In this document: piece by piece, positions 47,169 to 57,079 of the stretch
Numbering within the stretch: the first letter of the stretch is position 1
How the letters are laid out: each line of letters begins with the position of its first letter
Origin: Aeromonas allosaccharophila
GTDB lineage: Bacteria; Pseudomonadota; Gammaproteobacteria; Enterobacterales; Aeromonadaceae
Length of the DNA: 64,000 nt
Reading direction: 5' to 3'
NCBI RefSeq assembly: GCF_000819685.1
Contig: NZ_CDBR01000107.1
Location: 1 to 64,000 of the forward strand
Made by a program: the position numbers and the translations under genes
Notes under the pieces: model-generated
What the model was told of the DNA's origin: nothing
What the model saw: only the letters and a program-made list of their open reading frames with translations
Databases searched by the model: none

Positions 47169-48653
47169 ATGCCGATTTTTTCAACAAAGGTACTCACCTA
47201 CTTGCGCTGCATTTTTCGACTGTTTATCGGGCTGTTGTTGACGCTGACGCTAGTTGGCTGCGACTTCTATAGCCCCTCGAGCCAGCTGGAGCAGATCCGC
47301 CAGCGAGGCGAGATCCGGGTTGGCACCATCTATGGTCCCACCTCTTATTACCAGCGTGATGACCTCGCCCAGGGGTTCGATTACGAGCTGGCGCAAAACT
47401 ATGCCGACTGGTTGGGGGTGAAACTCACCATCATCCCGGTCGACACCACTGACGAACTGGTCGCCCTGCTCAAGAAGGGCAAACTCGATCTGGCCGCCGC
47501 CGCCATCATGGTCACCCCCGAGCGACGCGAGCTGTTTCGCTTTGGCCCGGGCTTCTATCAGGTCTCCCCCAAGCTGGTCTACCGTAACGGCAAACCCAAG
47601 CCGGCTTCGTTGAACGACATCAAGGGCAAACTGGTCGTTGCTGCCGGCTCCACCGGAGAAGACCTGCTCAAAGAGATGAGCAAGGAGAATCCGGCACTGA
47701 CGTGGAGCACCAGCCACAATGCCGATGTGGAGGAGCTGCTCAAGCAGGTGGTGGATGGCAAGATTGACTACACGGTGGTGCAGGATACCGTGCTGGCCCG
47801 TACCCAGCGCTACTACCCGGAGCTCACCGAGGGGCTGACCCTGGCCCAGAAGCAGACCGTCGCCTGGGCCATGAGCAAGCTGCCCGATGACAGCCTCTAT
47901 GCCAGCGTGATCGACTTCTTCGGTCAGCGCTTCATGGATGGGGCCATCGCCAAGCTGGACGAGAAGTACTTCGGCCACGTGCAGAACTTCGACTTTGTCG
48001 ATACCCGCACCTTCCTCAAGCGCGCCAAGAGCCTGCTGCCCAAGTACCAGCCGCTGTTCCAGACCCACGCCAAGAATATCGACTGGCGCCTGCTCGCCGC
48101 CATCAGCTATCAGGAGTCCCACTGGGACCCGCAGGCCCGCTCCTACACCGGCGTGCGCGGCATGATGATGCTGACCGAGCCCACCGCCAAGGCGATGGGG
48201 GTCAACGACCGGCTCCATCCGGAAGAGAGCATCAAGGGGGGTTCCCTCTATCTGCAACAGATGATGGAGAAGGTGCCGGACTCGGTGCCCGATGACGAGA
48301 AGGTGTGGTTTGCCCTCACTGCCTACAACATCGGTTACGGCCACATGATGGATGCCCGCCGCTTGGCCAAGGATCTTGGCAAGAATCCCGACGCCTGGAG
48401 CGACGTGAAAGAGGTGCTGCCGCTGCTGCAACAGGCGCGCTGGCATCGCAAGGTGCGTTACGGCTATGCCCGTGGCAGCGAGGCGCGCAACTATGTCAAC
48501 AACGTGCGCCAGTACTACCAGAGCCTGCTGTGGCTCGACAACGAGCAACAGAAGGCGCACCAGCGGGAGAGTCTCGACAACGACAGCGAGCCGGAGCTGG
48601 CCGAGCGCCCCACCATCATCGCCGAGGTGGTCAATCAGATCACCTTGCGCTAA
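47169..48653 (+). CDS. mltF: membrane-bound lytic murein transglycosylase F
   Basis: MltF cuts peptidoglycan glycosidic bonds in the periplasm from the outer membrane. The protein (494 residues) has a lipoprotein signal with lipobox TLVGC, a periplasmic-binding-protein-like (SBP3) domain from about 38 to 265, and a C-terminal lysozyme-like domain with the catalytic glutamate in ISYQESHWDPQA, then TGVRGMMMLT and AYNIGYGHMMDARRL. Gene order (divergent from purL) matches other gamma-proteobacteria. Confidence 0.97.
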   Translation: MPIFSTKVLTYLRCIFRLFIGLLLTLTLVGCDFYSPSSQLEQIRQRGEIRVGTIYGPTSYYQRDDLAQGFDYELAQNYADWLGVKLTIIPVDTTDELVALLKKGKLDLAAAAIMVTPERRELFRFGPGFYQVSPKLVYRNGKPKPASLNDIKGKLVVAAGSTGEDLLKEMSKENPALTWSTSHNADVEELLKQVVDGKIDYTVVQDTVLARTQRYYPELTEGLTLAQKQTVAWAMSKLPDDSLYASVIDFFGQRFMDGAIAKLDEKYFGHVQNFDFVDTRTFLKRAKSLLPKYQPLFQTHAKNIDWRLLAAISYQESHWDPQARSYTGVRGMMMLTEPTAKAMGVNDRLHPEESIKGGSLYLQQMMEKVPDSVPDDEKVWFALTAYNIGYGHMMDARRLAKDLGKNPDAWSDVKEVLPLLQQARWHRKVRYGYARGSEARNYVNNVRQYYQSLLWLDNEQQKAHQRESLDNDSEPELAERPTIIAEVVNQITLR

Positions 48654-48709
48654 CCAGCCATTATTCGGCTGTTTTCAAGCAAATTTCTCTGTTACCATCG
48701 ATTCACATC

Positions 48710-48780
48710 GGAGCCTATCCGAAATCGCATTGTTTTCATTATGTTGAGAGATTAAATAACAGCAATTTCGGATGGGCTCC
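48710..48780 (+). other. long imperfect hairpin upstream of a small ORF
   Basis: Two 19-base arms (48710-48728 and 48762-48780) are complementary at 17 positions, around a 33-base AT-rich loop. It is not followed by a T-run, so it is not a simple terminator. A smaller hairpin (GGCCG / CGGCC) follows near 48794-48806, before the ribosome site of the small ORF. It may be a structured leader, an sRNA or a mobile-element trace. Confidence 0.6.
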
Positions 48781-48828
48781 ATCAATGACCCAAGGCCGGG
48801 ACGGCCACCCAGTTGGGAGGAGACCAAG

Positions 48829-48975
48829 ATGCAAAAACGTAGAAAAATCAGTCTGGTCAGAAAAGCGAAGTGCAGCTGGAGCCCCAGACGCAAACTCAAG
48901 CTTAATGACATCAAGCGCAACCTGTGGCGCAGAAATCGATCCTATACCCTGCTTATTGCAGAGCACACAGCATAA
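48829..48975 (+). CDS. small basic protein, 48 residues, unknown
   Basis: The ATG has a very strong ribosome site (GGGAGGA at 48815-48821, seven bases before it). The peptide is rich in Lys and Arg (MQKRRKISLVRKAKCSW...), about one third basic, as in RNA- or ribosome-binding small proteins. The TAA stop is built into the stem of the terminator at 48974, so the transcript is tightly bounded. I do not recognise a family. A non-coding RNA reading is also possible. Confidence 0.5.
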   Translation: MQKRRKISLVRKAKCSWSPRRKLKLNDIKRNLWRRNRSYTLLIAEHTA

Positions 48976-48999
48976 ACCCGGCATTCGCCGGGTTTTTTT
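48974..48999. terminator. terminator after the small ORF, also facing yfgJ
   Basis: A nine-base-pair stem AAACCCGGC / GCCGGGTTT with loop ATTC is followed by a T-run. On the minus strand it lies downstream of yfgJ and can end that unit as well. Confidence 0.85.
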
Positions 49000-49025
49000 A
49001 TCTTCTTTCTCACCTGACTACCGTC

Positions 49026-49250
49026 TTACTCCAGCGCAGCCTTGAACTGTACCGTCCGTTTGGATACCAGCGAGTTGCAGTGGTTGCAGAAATAATCCAC
49101 CGCACCGCACGCCTTGAGACGCTCCAGCTCCTGCTGGCAGGTGGGACAGATGGCCGTGACGCGAACAGGTGCCTGGCACTGACCACAGGTCTGTTCCTTG
49201 CTGCGGGTATCCAGTTCAGCCTGGCATGACGGGCAAAGCAGGGCTTTCAT
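49026..49250 (-). CDS. yfgJ: YfgJ-type double zinc-ribbon protein
   Basis: A 74-residue protein with paired CxxC knuckles: LLCPSCQ, CGQCQAPV, CPTCQQEL and FCNHCNSLV, plus the KACGAVDYFC stretch seen in E. coli YfgJ. Function is unknown. The fold should bind two zincs. ATG 49250 has GAGGAG well placed. The frame is open further upstream to 49370 but without family support. It sits downstream of der, as yfgJ does in enterics. Confidence 0.88.
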   Translation of the reverse strand: MKALLCPSCQAELDTRSKEQTCGQCQAPVRVTAICPTCQQELERLKACGAVDYFCNHCNSLVSKRTVQFKAALE

Positions 49251-49374
49251 TGTCGACTCCTCATAAAGTGAACCTGCGATGGGCTTGCCCATGGCGGGTT
49301 CCCCTCCCCGCCGGACATCACGCCACTGCAGGGGGAATAACAAAGCGGCTGCCGGTGAGGGCAGCCGCAAGGAC

Positions 49375-50871
49375 TTATTTCTTCTTCATTTTCAGCAGGC
49401 GTTTGCGCTGACGTTCCTGACTCAGGGTCATGGTGTTCTTCTTGCCTTCAAACGGGTTGACCGACTCCTGGAACTCGACCCGGATCGGCGAGCCCATGAT
49501 CTTGAGGGACTTGCGGAAGTAGTTCATCAGGTAACGCTTGTAGGAATCCGGCAAATCGTTCAGCTGGTTGCCGTGGATCACGATGCGCGGCGGGTTGTAG
49601 CCACCGGCGTGGGCGTACTTGAGCTTGACGCGGCGACCGTTGACCATCGGCGGCTGGTGATCTTCCTGCGCCATCTGCATGATGCGGGTCAGCATCGCCG
49701 TGCTGGTACGACGGGTGGCGGACTGGTAAGCCTCCTGAATGGATTCAAACAGGTGGCCAACACCGCTGCCGTGCAGGGCGGAGATGAAGTGGACGCGCGC
49801 GAAGTCGATGAAGCCCAAGCGACGATCCAGCTCGTTCTTCACATCCTCTTTCACCTTCTGATCCAGACCATCCCACTTGTTCACCACCAGCACCACGGAG
49901 CGGCCGGAGTGGAGCACGAAGCCGAGGATGCTCAAATCCTGATCGGTGATGGTCTCCTGGGCGTCGATCACCAGCAGACAGACGTTGGCATCTTCGATGG
50001 CTTTCAGGGTTTTGATGACGGAGAACTTCTCCACCGTCTCGTGCACCTTGCCACGACGACGCACACCGGCGGTGTCGATAATGACGTACTTCTGCTCGTC
50101 ACGCTCCATCGGAATGTAGACGGAGTCGCGGGTGGTGCCGGGCATGTCATAGACGATGACCCGATCTTCACCCAGCATGCGGTTGGTCAGGGTCGATTTA
50201 CCGACGTTGGGACGACCGACGATGGCAAATTTGATGGGCAGGTCGGCAAACGGGGTCTCTTTGGTATCTTCCCGGGTGTCCAGATCACCGGCGGCTACCA
50301 TGCGCAGCAGGGCTTCTTCGTCGAAGTCCTCCTCTTCCTCATCCTGCGCATCTTCATCGGTAGCGGCTTCGACCAGGGTCTCCAGATGGGGAGCCAGGGC
50401 CAGTTCCAGCAGGCTCAGCACACCACGACCGTGGGCGGCCGCGATCTGGTAGACCTCGCCCAGCGCCAGACCGTAGAACTCGGAAACCGCGGAATCACCG
50501 TCGATGCCATCGGTCTTGTTGGCCACCAGAAATACCTTCTTGTGGGCCTTGCGCAGGTGTTCGGCGATGGCTTGATCCGCCGCGGTCAGACCGGCACGGG
50601 CATCCACCATGAACAGCACGACATCCGCTTCTTCGATGGCCAGCAGGGATTGCTCGGCCATCTTCAGCTCGATCCCCTCTTCGGTACCATCGATACCGCC
50701 GGTATCGACCACGATAAATTCCAGCTCGCCCAACTTCGCCTGACCGTATTTACGGTCCCGGGTCAGACCGGGAAAATCGGCAACCAGGGCATCCCGAGTA
50801 CGGGTCAAGCGGTTAAACAGGGTGGATTTCCCCACGTTGGGGCGGCCCACCAGGGCTACTACAGGAGTCAT
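49375..50871 (-). CDS. der: double-GTPase ribosome assembly factor Der (EngA)
   Basis: Der is an essential GTPase for 50S subunit assembly. It has two G domains in tandem, with P-loops [13 protein letters not shown] (near residue 8) and [13 protein letters not shown] (near 218). An acidic linker lies between them ([15 protein letters not shown]), and the C-terminal KH-like domain ends in lysine-rich KRLLKMKKK. Length 498 is usual. It lies downstream of bamB, as in other gamma-proteobacteria. Confidence 0.97.
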   Translation of the reverse strand: MTPVVALVGRPNVGKSTLFNRLTRTRDALVADFPGLTRDRKYGQAKLGELEFIVVDTGGIDGTEEGIELKMAEQSLLAIEEADVVLFMVDARAGLTAADQAIAEHLRKAHKKVFLVANKTDGIDGDSAVSEFYGLALGEVYQIAAAHGRGVLSLLELALAPHLETLVEAATDEDAQDEEEEDFDEEALLRMVAAGDLDTREDTKETPFADLPIKFAIVGRPNVGKSTLTNRMLGEDRVIVYDMPGTTRDSVYIPMERDEQKYVIIDTAGVRRRGKVHETVEKFSVIKTLKAIEDANVCLLVIDAQETITDQDLSILGFVLHSGRSVVLVVNKWDGLDQKVKEDVKNELDRRLGFIDFARVHFISALHGSGVGHLFESIQEAYQSATRRTSTAMLTRIMQMAQEDHQPPMVNGRRVKLKYAHAGGYNPPRIVIHGNQLNDLPDSYKRYLMNYFRKSLKIMGSPIRVEFQESVNPFEGKKNTMTLSQERQRKRLLKMKKK

Positions 50872-50945
50872 AAAAGCCTCATTCTCAAGACGACAAAGGC
50901 TCCGGGTCCGAAGACCAGGAGCCGGATATTCACATTATCGGACGA

Positions 50946-52130
50946 TCAAGGACGCTTGAGGGCGTACAACTTGCCGTCACGGCTCTGCACATACAGGGTC
51001 TCGCCATCCACCAGCGGGGCGGCGTAGAGGCCACTGCTATCGAGCTGCTGCATCGCCTTGATGGTACCGTCGGTACGATCAAGCCAATACAGGTATCCTT
51101 CCACATCACCCACCACCACATAGTCACCGAAGATGACAGGTGCAGTGACGGTACGATTCTCCAGCTGGGTGTTGGACCACAGCTCCAGACCATTGCGACG
51201 ATCGACCGCAAACAGATGGCTGCGGCTGTCGGTCAGCACAATGGCATTGCCGGTCATCGCCAGGTCGCGATAGCCGGAATACTTGCGCTTCCACACTTCG
51301 TCGCCAGTCATCAGCTTGCGTGCCATCAGCTGACCGTTGTAAGCGATGGCATAGAGCTCATCACCGGCGATCAGCGGGCTGGCATCGACATCGACCATAC
51401 GGTCCAGTTCGGTAGCACCGCGGGCATCAGCCACCTTGGACTGACGCACCGGCTGGCCATTGCTCAGCAGGGCAATGCCCACCTTGCCATCGGCACGGCC
51501 GTAAATCACGGCGCCGTTGGTGATCACCGGCGCACCGGCACTGCGCAGGGTCAGCGGCGGCTGCTCTTCGGAGAGCGACCACTGCAGCTTGCCTTCGTCA
51601 GTATCGAGCGCGATCAGGCGACCGGAGGTGGTCAGCACCACCACGCGGCCATCTTCCACCGCGGGGCTCGCCACCACTTCGCCGGGCACATTGGTCTGCC
51701 ACAGCACTTCACCGTTCTCTTCGTTCAGGGCATAGACCACCCCGTTCTCGGAGCCGAGGAACAGCTTGCCGTAACGGGAGACCAGACCACCGGAGAGGCG
51801 GGCGCTGCGCTTGTCGGCATTGACCGGCAAGTCAGCCAGATCGACGGTCCAGAGGCGATCGCCACTGGCCCGATCGAACGCGGTGACATCACCATCACGG
51901 GCGGCCGCATAGATGCGATCTTCTTCCACCACCGGCTTGAGCTGGGAGTAGAAGTCACCGATGCCATCACCTACGGTGGATGACCATGCGGTATCGGCCG
52001 AAAAGGCAGATTCAACCTTGGGCAGCGGTGCCATCGGGTTGAGATCCTCTTCCGAACTGAACAGGGAGCAACCCTGCAGAGCGAAGGAGACCGCAGCCCC
52101 CAGCGCCACCATCTTGAATAGATTACGCAT
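50946..52130 (-). CDS. bamB: outer-membrane assembly lipoprotein BamB
   Basis: BamB is a lipoprotein of the BAM complex that inserts beta-barrels. A lipoprotein signal with LQGC precedes an eight-bladed propeller of about 370 residues with repeated W-rich and GxVYALN-type blade motifs (GSENGVVYALNEENGEVLW). The start at 52130 gives a normal signal. The seven residues upstream, to 52151, are dropped. It overlaps the yfgM stop by eight bases. Confidence 0.96.
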   Translation of the reverse strand: MRNLFKMVALGAAVSFALQGCSLFSSEEDLNPMAPLPKVESAFSADTAWSSTVGDGIGDFYSQLKPVVEEDRIYAAARDGDVTAFDRASGDRLWTVDLADLPVNADKRSARLSGGLVSRYGKLFLGSENGVVYALNEENGEVLWQTNVPGEVVASPAVEDGRVVVLTTSGRLIALDTDEGKLQWSLSEEQPPLTLRSAGAPVITNGAVIYGRADGKVGIALLSNGQPVRQSKVADARGATELDRMVDVDASPLIAGDELYAIAYNGQLMARKLMTGDEVWKRKYSGYRDLAMTGNAIVLTDSRSHLFAVDRRNGLELWSNTQLENRTVTAPVIFGDYVVVGDVEGYLYWLDRTDGTIKAMQQLDSSGLYAAPLVDGETLYVQSRDGKLYALKRP

Positions 52131-52773
52131 CCGGTGCCTCACCAGTCGCAACGGCCGGCAGGGCCAGATCGTCCATTTTCAGCTTGAGCTCGGCGCTACC
52201 CTGCAGGCCGCCGGCATCGGCCGCCGCCTGATAGGCGTCACGAGCCTCTTCGGTCTTGCCCTGCTTTTGCAGCACATCACCACGGGCTTCGGCTACCTGC
52301 GCCTTGAAGGCCTCATTCTGGATGGTCGCCAGCTTGGCCAGCGCTTCGTCCGCCTTGCCCTGATCATTCAGTACACGAGCCAGACGCAGCGCCGCGATGG
52401 GACGAATGCTCTCGTCACCTGTGGTGGCTACCAGATTCAGTTGCTCGACAGCCAGATCCAGCTTGCCCGCCTTGACGGCAGCGGTAGCCAGTTGCAGGGC
52501 GGCCAGCTCGGCGTAAGAGTCGCCCTTGTTGGCGTTGACAAACTGCTGTGCCTGCTCGAAACCGGCGGCATCGCCCTTGGCCAGCTGCTCAATCACCTGA
52601 TTGTAAGCCTGGGAGGAGGCCTCCATGGTCTCTTGCTGGTGCTGGTTGTAATAGCGCCAGCCAAAGAGTCCGATCAGACCGATCACGGTCCCGGCAATCA
52701 CCGAGGTTCCGTTCTCTTTCCACCACTCCTTGATAACCTCAACCTGTTGTTCTTCGGTGGTATAGACTTCCAC
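52123..52773 (-). CDS. yfgM: YfgM, SecYEG/PpiD-associated TPR protein
   Basis: YfgM is an inner-membrane protein with one N-terminal membrane helix (about residues 22-40, IAGTVIGLIGLFGWRYY) and a periplasmic TPR-like domain. The start has EEQQVEVIKEWWKENG as in E. coli. It links the Sec translocon with periplasmic chaperones. Genes on both sides (hisS three bases upstream, bamB overlapping) keep the standard order. Confidence 0.95.
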   Translation of the reverse strand: MEVYTTEEQQVEVIKEWWKENGTSVIAGTVIGLIGLFGWRYYNQHQQETMEASSQAYNQVIEQLAKGDAAGFEQAQQFVNANKGDSYAELAALQLATAAVKAGKLDLAVEQLNLVATTGDESIRPIAALRLARVLNDQGKADEALAKLATIQNEAFKAQVAEARGDVLQKQGKTEEARDAYQAAADAGGLQGSAELKLKMDDLALPAVATGEAPDA

Positions 52774-52776
52774 AGC

Positions 52777-54054
52777 TTACTCTCCTTTGGCTGCCAGCAG
52801 GGCAATGGCGGCGTCAACCTTGACGGTCTGTTGCTCGGCCTGACCACGCAGATATTTGATAGTGATCTCCCCGTTTTGCACCTCGGTCTCACCAAGGATC
52901 AGGGCGATTGCCGCGCCGCTCTTGTCGGCACGTTTGAGTTGTTTCTTGAAGTTGCCACCACCACAGTGGCTCATCAGGCGCAAGTCCGGCAGGGCATCGC
53001 GCAGACGCTCGGCCAACTGGAAGCCAGCCTGCTCGGTCCCCTCGCCCACCATCGCCAGATAGACATCCACCGCCGGGCGGATATCGGCGTTGAGCTCGAG
53101 GGTCTCCAGCATCAGCACCAGACGCTCCATGCCCATGGCAAAGCCCACGGCCGGGGTCGGTTGACCACCGAGCTGCTCCACCAGACCATCGTAGCGGCCA
53201 CCGGCACAGACGGTGCCCTGGGCTCCCAGACTGCTGGTGACCCACTCGAACACGGTCAGGTTGTAGTAGTCAAGACCACGCACCAGACGCTCGTTCACTT
53301 CGTATTTGATACCGGCAGATTCGAGCAGGCGCTTGAGCCCCTCGAAGTGGGCAAGGCTCTCTTCGCCCAGATGGTCGAACAGACGCGGGGCACCGACCAG
53401 AATGGCCTGTACTTTTTCGTCCTTGGAGTCGAGCACCCGCAGCGGGTTGCTGTACATGCGGCGCTGGCTCTCTTCGTCCAGCTGATCCTTGTACTGCTCC
53501 AGATAGGCTACCAGCGCATCGCGGTAAGCGGCGCGTTCGGCGCTCTGGCCCAGGGTGTTGAGCTGCAGGGTGACATGTTCGCTGATGCCAAACAGACGCC
53601 ACAGGCGGTGGGTCAGCATGATCAGTTCTGCGTCAATATCCGGCCCGTTGATGCCAAACAGCTCGACACCGAACTGGTGGAACTGGCGATAACGGCCCTT
53701 CTGGGGACGCTCGTGACGGAACATGGGGCCCATGTACCACATCCGGCGTTCCTGGTTGTAGAGCAGACCGTGCTCGATACCGGCACGGACGCAGCTGGCG
53801 GTCCCTTCCGGACGCAGGCTCAGGCTGTCGCCGTTGCGGTCTTCAAAGGTGTACATCTCTTTTTCGACCACGTCGGTCACTTCACCGATGGCGCGTTTGA
53901 ACAGATGAGTCTGCTCAACAATCGGCATGCGCACTTCGCTGTAGCCATAGCTGGCAACGACCTGGCGCAGGATCTGTTCAACCTTCTGCCATACCGGGCT
54001 CTGCTCCGGCAGGCAATCATTCATACCGCGAATAGCTTGGATCTGTTTTGCCAC
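52777..54054 (-). CDS. hisS: histidyl-tRNA synthetase
   Basis: HisS charges tRNA-His. It is a class II enzyme with IRGMNDCLP at the start, motif 2 [17 protein letters not shown], the histidine-binding [14 protein letters not shown] and motif 3 [11 protein letters not shown], then an anticodon-binding domain (from about 330). Length 425 is standard. It opens the hisS-yfgM-bamB-der unit and has its own promoter. Confidence 0.98.
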   Translation of the reverse strand: MAKQIQAIRGMNDCLPEQSPVWQKVEQILRQVVASYGYSEVRMPIVEQTHLFKRAIGEVTDVVEKEMYTFEDRNGDSLSLRPEGTASCVRAGIEHGLLYNQERRMWYMGPMFRHERPQKGRYRQFHQFGVELFGINGPDIDAELIMLTHRLWRLFGISEHVTLQLNTLGQSAERAAYRDALVAYLEQYKDQLDEESQRRMYSNPLRVLDSKDEKVQAILVGAPRLFDHLGEESLAHFEGLKRLLESAGIKYEVNERLVRGLDYYNLTVFEWVTSSLGAQGTVCAGGRYDGLVEQLGGQPTPAVGFAMGMERLVLMLETLELNADIRPAVDVYLAMVGEGTEQAGFQLAERLRDALPDLRLMSHCGGGNFKKQLKRADKSGAAIALILGETEVQNGEITIKYLRGQAEQQTVKVDAAIALLAAKGE

Positions 54055-54090
54055 GTTGATACTCGAGAAAAAGAGGTAAAATTTGGCCGC

Positions 54091-54119
54091 ATTATAGGGA
54101 TTTTCCCCCCCAAGGTAAA
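54091..54119 (-). promoter_or_regulatory. hisS: sigma70-like promoter of hisS
   Basis: On the minus strand a perfect TATAAT (54091-54096) is preceded at 17 bases by TTTACC (54114-54119), and lies 37 bases before the hisS ATG. Confidence 0.55.
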
Positions 54120-54160
54120 ATCAGGGAATCCGGATGCGGGATTTAAAATCAGTCACCTGG

Positions 54161-54184
54161 AAAAAGGGCCACCCAGTGTGGCCC
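54161..54184 (-). terminator. terminator after ispG
   Basis: On the minus strand a seven-base-pair stem GGGCCAC / GTGGCCC with a five-base loop is followed by TTTTT. It ends the rlmN-pilW-rodZ-ispG unit just before the hisS promoter. Confidence 0.75.
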
Positions 54185-54192
54185 CGATTTGC

Positions 54193-55308
54193 TCAATCCT
54201 TGTCCATCAGGATCCGGTTGGCGGGATCCATCATGGCGGCCCGGGCGCGAATGCGTCGCTCCAGCACCGGAATGAGATTCTTGTTGTCGAGCCGATCGAC
54301 CCGCTGGCCCCCTTCATAGAAGGCACTCTTGTTGGCAGCCCCTGCCAGACCAAGATCAGAGACCAGCGCTTCGCCCGGGCCATTCACCACGCAACCGATG
54401 ATGGAGACATCCATCGGGGTGATGATGTCCTCGAGCCGCTCTTCCAGCGCGTTGACGGTGGCGATCACGTCGAACTCCTGCCGTGAGCAGGAGGGACAAG
54501 CGATGAAGTTGATGCCACGGGAACGAATACGCAGGGATTTGAGGATATCGAAGCCGACCTTCACCTCCTCCACCGGATCCGCCGCCAGCGAGATACGCAG
54601 GGTATCGCCGATGCCGTCGGTGAGCAGCATGCCCAGACCGATAGCAGACTTCACCGCGCCGGCACGGAAACCGCCCGCTTCGGTGATGCCCAGATGGAGC
54701 GGCTGCTCAATCTGTTTGGCCAGCAGGCGATAGGCACCGACCGCCAGGAACACATCGGAGGCCTTGACGCTCACCTTGAAATCCTGGAAATCGAGGCGAT
54801 CGAGATAGTCCACGTGACGCATGGCGGACTCCACCAGCGCTTCGGGGGTTGGCTCGCCGTACTTCTCCTGAATATCTTTCTCCAGCGACCCGCCATTGAC
54901 CCCGATACGGATCGGGATATTGAGGTCGCGCGCGCAATCGACCACCGAGCGCACCCGCTGCTCGTTGCCGATGTTGCCCGGGTTGATACGCAGGCAGTCG
55001 GCACCGTACTCGGCCACTTTCAGGGCGATGCGATAGTCGAAGTGGATATCGGCGACGATGGGAATGCGGGTCTGCTGTTTGATGAGCCGGAACGCTTCCG
55101 CCGCTTCCATGGTGGGCACGGAGACACGGACGATATCGGCACCGACCCGCTCGATCCGCTGGATCTGCTCGACGGTGGCGGCAACATCGGTGGTCTTGGT
55201 GTTGGTCATGGTCTGCACGGTAATGGGGGCATCGCCCCCAACCGGTACATTACCAACCATGATCTGTCTGGATTTACGACGAATGATGGGAGATTCGTGA
55301 GAAGACAT
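54193..55308 (-). CDS. ispG: 4-hydroxy-3-methylbut-2-enyl diphosphate synthase
   Basis: IspG (GcpE) performs the penultimate step of the MEP isoprenoid pathway with a 4Fe-4S cluster. The cluster cysteines are in [13 protein letters not shown] and [13 protein letters not shown]. The N-terminal TIM-barrel part begins with the [20 protein letters not shown] stretch. Length 371 matches the family. Upstream rodZ is ten bases away. Confidence 0.97.
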   Translation of the reverse strand: MSSHESPIIRRKSRQIMVGNVPVGGDAPITVQTMTNTKTTDVAATVEQIQRIERVGADIVRVSVPTMEAAEAFRLIKQQTRIPIVADIHFDYRIALKVAEYGADCLRINPGNIGNEQRVRSVVDCARDLNIPIRIGVNGGSLEKDIQEKYGEPTPEALVESAMRHVDYLDRLDFQDFKVSVKASDVFLAVGAYRLLAKQIEQPLHLGITEAGGFRAGAVKSAIGLGMLLTDGIGDTLRISLAADPVEEVKVGFDILKSLRIRSRGINFIACPSCSRQEFDVIATVNALEERLEDIITPMDVSIIGCVVNGPGEALVSDLGLAGAANKSAFYEGGQRVDRLDNKNLIPVLERRIRARAAMMDPANRILMDKD

Positions 55309-55318
55309 GAGAAACAGG

Positions 55319-56287
55319 TTACTCCTGCGGCAGTGAGAAGCGGGCAGTACGACCGTTGTTGTAACGGCTCATATCAAACGACTGCCCCTTGTAGTCAAGC
55401 TTGACGGCCATCGGCGCGCCAATGATGAACTTCAGGGGCTCGGCGCCTTCCAGCACCAGCTCGTCGTTGGCCTTCTTCAGACCACTGAACAGGGTCTTGC
55501 CGTTGGCATCCTTCACATCCAGCCAGCAATCGGCGGTGAAGCTCATCTTCAGTTGCGGTGCCGTCGCCGGATCAACGACAGCCTCTTCAGATTCAGAGCC
55601 ATTGGCGCCGGATACTGCAACATCGGTCACCGCGCCAACATCAGCGTTGACATCGGTCGGGGCCACGGCCGCAGAGGCCGGTGCCAGCGTGGCGCTCGCC
55701 TCGGAAACCACCGCAGGGGCAGTCACGTCCGTGGCGGCAGGTGCGATGGCAGCGCCTTCCACCGGAGCGGTGTTGATCGCATCGGGCGGCGTGATAGCAG
55801 GCGCAGCAGGGGTCGAGCTGGTCGCACTCATCTCGGTGGCAGCCAGGGCTTCATCACCGGCGGAGCGACGTGCGGTACTCTGCCACCACCAGGCGACCGA
55901 GAGCGCAATCAACACCAGGATCACCAGCCAGGTCACCACCTTGAGCCGACTGTCGTTGGCTTGCTGGCGGGAGCGACGGGAGAAGCTCTGCATGTCGATA
56001 TTATCGGGCGGCGTCAGACCCAGCTTGTCGTATGCGGCCAGAATGGTCTCTTCGGGGATCCCGACCAGCTTGGCATAGGTACGCAGATAGCCCCGGATAA
56101 AGGTATGGGACGTGTGCTTGTCGTAGGTATCCGATTCGATAGCGGCGATCAGGGTCAGACGAAGGTGAATGCGGGACGCAACCTGTTCTCGTGTCCAGCC
56201 AAGCTGTTCACGGGCGTTGCGCAGCAATTGGCCTGGGCCTGCTGCCTGGGAGTCGTCTTGGAAATCGTGTGGCTGTTCAATAGTCAT
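55319..56287 (-). CDS. rodZ: cytoskeletal protein RodZ
   Basis: RodZ anchors MreB to the membrane and shapes rods. It has an N-terminal helix-turn-helix (about residues 18-85, [21 protein letters not shown]), a basic juxtamembrane stretch, one membrane helix (about 118-135), an alanine/threonine/proline-rich periplasmic linker and a C-terminal DUF4115 beta-domain. The start overlaps the pilW stop by 11 bases. Confidence 0.95.
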   Translation of the reverse strand: MTIEQPHDFQDDSQAAGPGQLLRNAREQLGWTREQVASRIHLRLTLIAAIESDTYDKHTSHTFIRGYLRTYAKLVGIPEETILAAYDKLGLTPPDNIDMQSFSRRSRQQANDSRLKVVTWLVILVLIALSVAWWWQSTARRSAGDEALAATEMSATSSTPAAPAITPPDAINTAPVEGAAIAPAATDVTAPAVVSEASATLAPASAAVAPTDVNADVGAVTDVAVSGANGSESEEAVVDPATAPQLKMSFTADCWLDVKDANGKTLFSGLKKANDELVLEGAEPLKFIIGAPMAVKLDYKGQSFDMSRYNNGRTARFSLPQE

Positions 56288-57053
56288 TGGCTAAATAACG
56301 CTTGGCTTGTTGCGAAGTGGGATATTGCCTTACCAGCTCAGTCCCGAATTGGTGAAGTAATGCCGGCTTGTCCATCGCCTGTGCCAGCCGCAGTCTCAAC
56401 CAGAGACTCTCCTCATTCTCGTCTGACACATCGGCAAAACGGGCGAGGTAGGACTGCACATCAGGCAGCTTGCCATCTTTCATGGAAAGCTCGGCCAAGT
56501 CCAGCAATAACCCTGGATTGCGGGGATTATACCCCAAGGCCAGGCGATAGTACTCGCCTGCTTTATCATTTCTGCGATTTTGCAGCGCACAAAGTGCCGC
56601 ATTTTCATAGGTATCGGCAATTTTTACATAGCCTGGCTGAATAACCGCCTGGTTGAACGCCTGATCTGCCTCGGCATACCTGCCGCGATCACAGAGGAAG
56701 GCACCATAGTTGTTCATTGCGTCAGCATTGGACGGATCCATGGCAAGGGCGTTCTTGTAATGAGTCTCGGCTGCCTTGAAATCCCCTACCTTCTGGTAAA
56801 AGTAGGCAAAACCGATCTGCACCTGAGGATTGGAGGAGTCATATTGGAGGGCGCGGTCAAGATTGAACTTGGCCTGCTCGGCATTGCCCTGACGCAGGTA
56901 CTGAATACCCAGGTCGAGACGGGTCTGGGCTGCCGCCTTGAGGTCGGGGCCCACTTCACGCTGGGTCGAATTCTGGCCAGCGTAAGTGGTCTCGGTCACA
57001 CAGCCAGGCAGCGCGCAGAGCGCTGCCACTACGATCAATGTACGTGTATCCAT
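56277..57053 (-). CDS. pilW: type IV pilus biogenesis TPR lipoprotein PilW/PilF
   Basis: PilW (PilF) is an outer-membrane lipoprotein that helps secretin assembly for type IV pili. A lipoprotein signal ends in ALPGC, and six TPR-like repeats follow (RLDLGIQYLRQGNAEQAKFN, ALQYDSSNPQVQIGFAYFY, MDPSNADAMNNYGAF). ATG 57053 is chosen. A TTG at 57068 would extend it by five residues without a ribosome site. The gene order rlmN-pilW-rodZ-ispG is conserved. Confidence 0.93.
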   Translation of the reverse strand: MDTRTLIVVAALCALPGCVTETTYAGQNSTQREVGPDLKAAAQTRLDLGIQYLRQGNAEQAKFNLDRALQYDSSNPQVQIGFAYFYQKVGDFKAAETHYKNALAMDPSNADAMNNYGAFLCDRGRYAEADQAFNQAVIQPGYVKIADTYENAALCALQNRRNDKAGEYYRLALGYNPRNPGLLLDLAELSMKDGKLPDVQSYLARFADVSDENEESLWLRLRLAQAMDKPALLHQFGTELVRQYPTSQQAKRYLANDY

Positions 57054-57079
57054 TCCCTGTCTATACAATGGCTTAGCAT

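Noticed and set aside
49279..51027. 582-codon plus-strand frame opposite der
   Set aside because: It is a shadow frame across der and its flanks. The sense gene has both GTPase P-loops.
51961..54486. 841-codon plus-strand frame opposite bamB, yfgM and hisS
   Set aside because: It crosses three well-supported minus-strand genes and their promoter region. Low-complexity Leu/Gln/Val content marks a shadow.
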